From Subdoligranulum sp. CAG:314 (GTDB lineage Bacteria > Bacillota > Clostridia > Christensenellales > CAG-314), in assembly GCA_000437915.1 (NCBI GenBank), contig FR900986.1, positions 1-14,953 of the forward strand: DNA of 14,953 bases. Reading direction: 5' to 3'. The position numbers were made by a program, and so were the translations under genes. Positions 13,494 through 14,953 of the stretch are shown piece by piece; within the stretch, counting starts at the first letter, position 1; each line of letters opens with the position of its first letter. The notes under the pieces are model-generated. The model did not search any database. It saw only the letters and a list, made by a program, of their open reading frames with translations, and was not told the DNA's origin.

Positions 13494-14519
13494 TCACAGT
13501 TCATAGTGCATAGGATTGGCAAGATAATGAATTTCGTCCAGCTCGTCCGCCGTCACATAGCCCGCAGGCGCGTTCAACAGCGAAGGTATCCTGTTGACTA
13601 TCGTAGCGCAGGTGTGCTCGACTGTGGCGGGCTTTACAACGTGGTATTCCACATTTGGCTCGCCCTCTATCCTCCAATCGCACATGTCGCCGTCGCCCGG
13701 TCCGTAAACCTTGCCTATGGTTTCCTCCTCGACTACTATGCCCTGATAAGTCTCGATTGTCACAACGGCAGACATTCCTATGCAGCGTCCCGCTTTGATT
13801 TCCTTGCCGAGCGTCTCGCTGTAAAGATTTTTGTCTATCGTGTAAGGCACGTTTTCCTGTTTTATGGATTTGATTGTCAGACCGAGCTTGTTGCAGATTG
13901 CCTCCGCCGCATTCCATGCGTAAGAAGGCACGACCTCTTTGGGATGTGCAAGCTCCTTTTCAAATTGCTCTTTGGTAAGGTCGCAGCCGTGAGCCTTGGC
14001 AAGCGCCAGACCGTAATCCTCTACGTTGTAGCTGTATGCGCCCTTGATTTTGGTGATTTTGTGGCAGCCGGCAGCCGCAAGAGCAACCATGTTTATCCAG
14101 AAAATATCCTGCATTCCGCTGCCGGTAACAGTGCAGTTGTATTCCTTTGCAAGTCTGTCCAGCTTGTTTGTGAACGACGCGGCGGTCGTCCAGGGATAAA
14201 TTGCCTCCTCGCAGGTTGTAATGACGTTTATGCCCCGCTTTACGCAGCGCTCGACGTGCTCGTATATATCCCCCATAAAGCTGAACAAGGTAACGATTGC
14301 AACGTCGGCGTCGCAGGAGTCAAGCACGGCGTCGGCGTCCTTGGAAATAACGACGCCGGTTTTTAAGCCCAGCTCTGCAAAATCGCCTACGTCCATACCG
14401 ACAACTTCGGGATTTACGTCGATTGCACCCACGATTTCGGCGCCTTTCTCGTGCAGATAACGCAGTATGTACTTTGACATCTTTCCGCAGCCGTACTGAA
14501 CCACTCTGATTCTCTTCAT
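13494..14519 (-). CDS. 2,4-diaminopentanoate dehydrogenase-like NAD(P)-dependent oxidoreductase
   Basis: This protein has 341 residues, and its start ATG 14519 follows AAGGAG at an 8-base spacing. The N-terminal Rossmann domain carries GCGKMS (10-15) and ends its first beta-alpha-beta unit with VGAIDVNPE. The segment RGINVITTCEEAIYPWT, then VTGSGMQDIFW and the C-terminal IVNRIPSLLNAPAGYVT, match the dihydrodipicolinate-reductase-like group that includes 2,4-diaminopentanoate dehydrogenase (Ord) of ornithine fermentation. That enzyme oxidatively deaminates (2R,4S)-2,4-diaminopentanoate to 2-amino-4-oxopentanoate. None of the usual partners (oraS, oraE, ortA, ortB, ornithine racemase) is in this window, and several conserved stretches differ from my memory of Ord. 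The family is well supported; the exact substrate is not. Confidence 0.8.
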   Translation of the reverse strand: MKRIRVVQYGCGKMSKYILRYLHEKGAEIVGAIDVNPEVVGMDVGDFAELGLKTGVVISKDADAVLDSCDADVAIVTLFSFMGDIYEHVERCVKRGINVITTCEEAIYPWTTAASFTNKLDRLAKEYNCTVTGSGMQDIFWINMVALAAAGCHKITKIKGAYSYNVEDYGLALAKAHGCDLTKEQFEKELAHPKEVVPSYAWNAAEAICNKLGLTIKSIKQENVPYTIDKNLYSETLGKEIKAGRCIGMSAVVTIETYQGIVVEEETIGKVYGPGDGDMCDWRIEGEPNVEYHVVKPATVEHTCATIVNRIPSLLNAPAGYVTADELDEIHYLANPMHYEL

Positions 14520-14542
14520 TTTTCTGTCTCCTTGTCTGTATT

Positions 14543-14556
14543 GTATCCTAAGATAC
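14543..14556. promoter_or_regulatory. Inverted repeat GTATC-N4-GATAC at the start of transcription
   Basis: A perfect 5+5 dyad just downstream of the -10 box of the preceding promoter, covering the expected start of transcription. A related dyad with one central base lies in the ppa promoter. It is a possible repressor site; the protein is unknown. Confidence 0.35.
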
Positions 14557-14563
14557 TATATGC

Positions 14564-14592
14564 AGTATACCCCGCGCGAAAGAATATGTCAA
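14564..14592 (-). promoter_or_regulatory. Sigma-A promoter of the diaminopentanoate dehydrogenase-like gene
   Basis: TTGACA (14587-14592), 17 bases and TATACT (14564-14569), one mismatch from consensus, 44 bases before the start codon. Confidence 0.85.
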
Positions 14593-14603
14593 CAGGTATT
14601 TTG

Positions 14604-14637
14604 AAAAATAAAACGGGCAAGACCTACGGCTTGCCCG
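14604..14637 (-). terminator. Intrinsic terminator of the DUF1015 gene
   Basis: CGGGCAAG and CTTGCCCG (14614-14621 and 14630-14637) form an 8-bp stem with an 8-base loop. On the minus strand it is followed by TTTTATTTTT. It lies 15 bases beyond the DUF1015 stop. Confidence 0.88.
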
Positions 14638-14652
14638 AAAAGTTCAAAACGG

Positions 14653-14953
14653 TTATTTTATTTTTTTGCTTTCGATGTAATAGCGTTTTTCCGTGGCTTC
14701 ACCCATACTGAACGTCTTTCGGGGGAAGGCGCCCACCTTCAACACGTAATCGAAAAGGTCGTTTTTGTCAAGCGGCGGCAGAGTTATGCCGACGCTGTCT
14801 TTGCTTCCGTCCACAACCTGTTTGAGGTCGGCGTAGCCGTGCACGTAATCCACCTTGGCGTCGGGATGAGACGCAATGTAGGCGTCTATGTAGTCCTGCA
14901 CCATACCCACCGCGACAGCCGCGTTTTTGGGGAGCTTGATTGCGCGGTCGCCG
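14653..14953 (-). CDS. DUF1015 family protein, C-terminal 99 residues (5' end outside window)
   Basis: The frame is open to the right edge, so internal Met/Val codons near 14908 are not starts. It reads GDRAIKLPKNAAVAVGMVQD at the edge and ends with PLDKNDLFDYVLKVGAFPRK, then TFSMGEATEKRYYIESKKIK. The closing PRKTFSMGEA-x-KR-(F/Y)Y motif is characteristic of DUF1015 proteins, which are about 400 residues long, occur in many Firmicutes and often stand near serine-biosynthesis genes (recollection). No reaction is established for the family. The gene ends in its own terminator, so it is the last gene of whatever operon lies to the right. Confidence 0.82.
   Translation of the reverse strand, partial: GDRAIKLPKNAAVAVGMVQDYIDAYIASHPDAKVDYVHGYADLKQVVDGSKDSVGITLPPLDKNDLFDYVLKVGAFPRKTFSMGEATEKRYYIESKKIK

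Noticed and set aside
13440..14366. 308-codon open frame on the plus strand opposite the diaminopentanoate dehydrogenase-like gene
   Set aside because: It is antisense to a well-supported gene, begins at the terminator hairpin and has no ribosome site or recognisable domain.
1..14953. CRISPR array, insertion sequence, tRNA, rRNA or known riboswitch
   Set aside because: I found no regularly spaced repeats, transposase or integrase frames, tRNA-like cloverleaf, or recognisable lysine, SAM, T-box or glycine riboswitch core by reading.

Overview
The window looks like a chromosomal segment of a Clostridia-type Firmicute, probably an uncultured gut lineage. Reasons: consensus sigma-A promoters, strong GAGG-type ribosome sites, U-tract terminators, AT-rich gaps between genes of roughly 50% GC, and protein types common in that class (Clostridium-type MurG, DUF11 'MPFV' surface proteins, 2,4-diaminopentanoate dehydrogenase family, DUF1015). 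No tRNA, rRNA, insertion sequence, integrase or CRISPR array is visible. The taxonomic placement is inference.

Left end (1-1140, minus strand): the first 18 codons of a probable MoxR-type AAA+ ATPase, preceded in the same operon by a three-helix membrane protein with an InlB/B-like repeat. A gap of about 0.8 kb follows (1137-1942); it has no gene and ends in a terminator-like hairpin that lies directly upstream of a start codon. Region 1943-4795 (plus strand) is one large DUF11-repeat surface protein gene with a cysteine-rich C-terminal tail. It is broken by a -1 frameshift near 1997, an in-frame TAA at 3772 and a +1 frameshift near 4435. It is the only damaged gene seen here. A symmetrical terminator (4797-4832) separates it from convergent murG.

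Centre: murG (minus) is preceded by an unrecognised 56-codon ORF. Divergent to them is a WYL-domain transcription factor whose perfect consensus promoter contains a TGACA-N6-TGTCA dyad, so the regulator probably controls itself and perhaps the small ORF-murG unit. Next comes a three-gene minus-strand operon: a YhiN/HI0933-type flavoprotein, threonine 3-dehydrogenase and glycine C-acetyltransferase. It has two overlapping promoters and a strong terminator. The last two enzymes form the threonine-to-glycine plus acetyl-CoA pathway.

Right part: inorganic pyrophosphatase (minus) is divergent from a monofunctional aspartokinase (plus). These are followed by a small nitroreductase, a 2,4-diaminopentanoate dehydrogenase-like enzyme and the C-terminal 100 residues of a DUF1015 protein running off the window, each on the minus strand. 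Nearly every transcription unit has its own recognisable promoter and terminator. The metabolic theme is amino-acid turnover (threonine breakdown, aspartate-family entry step, possibly ornithine-type fermentation), surrounded by unrelated housekeeping genes.
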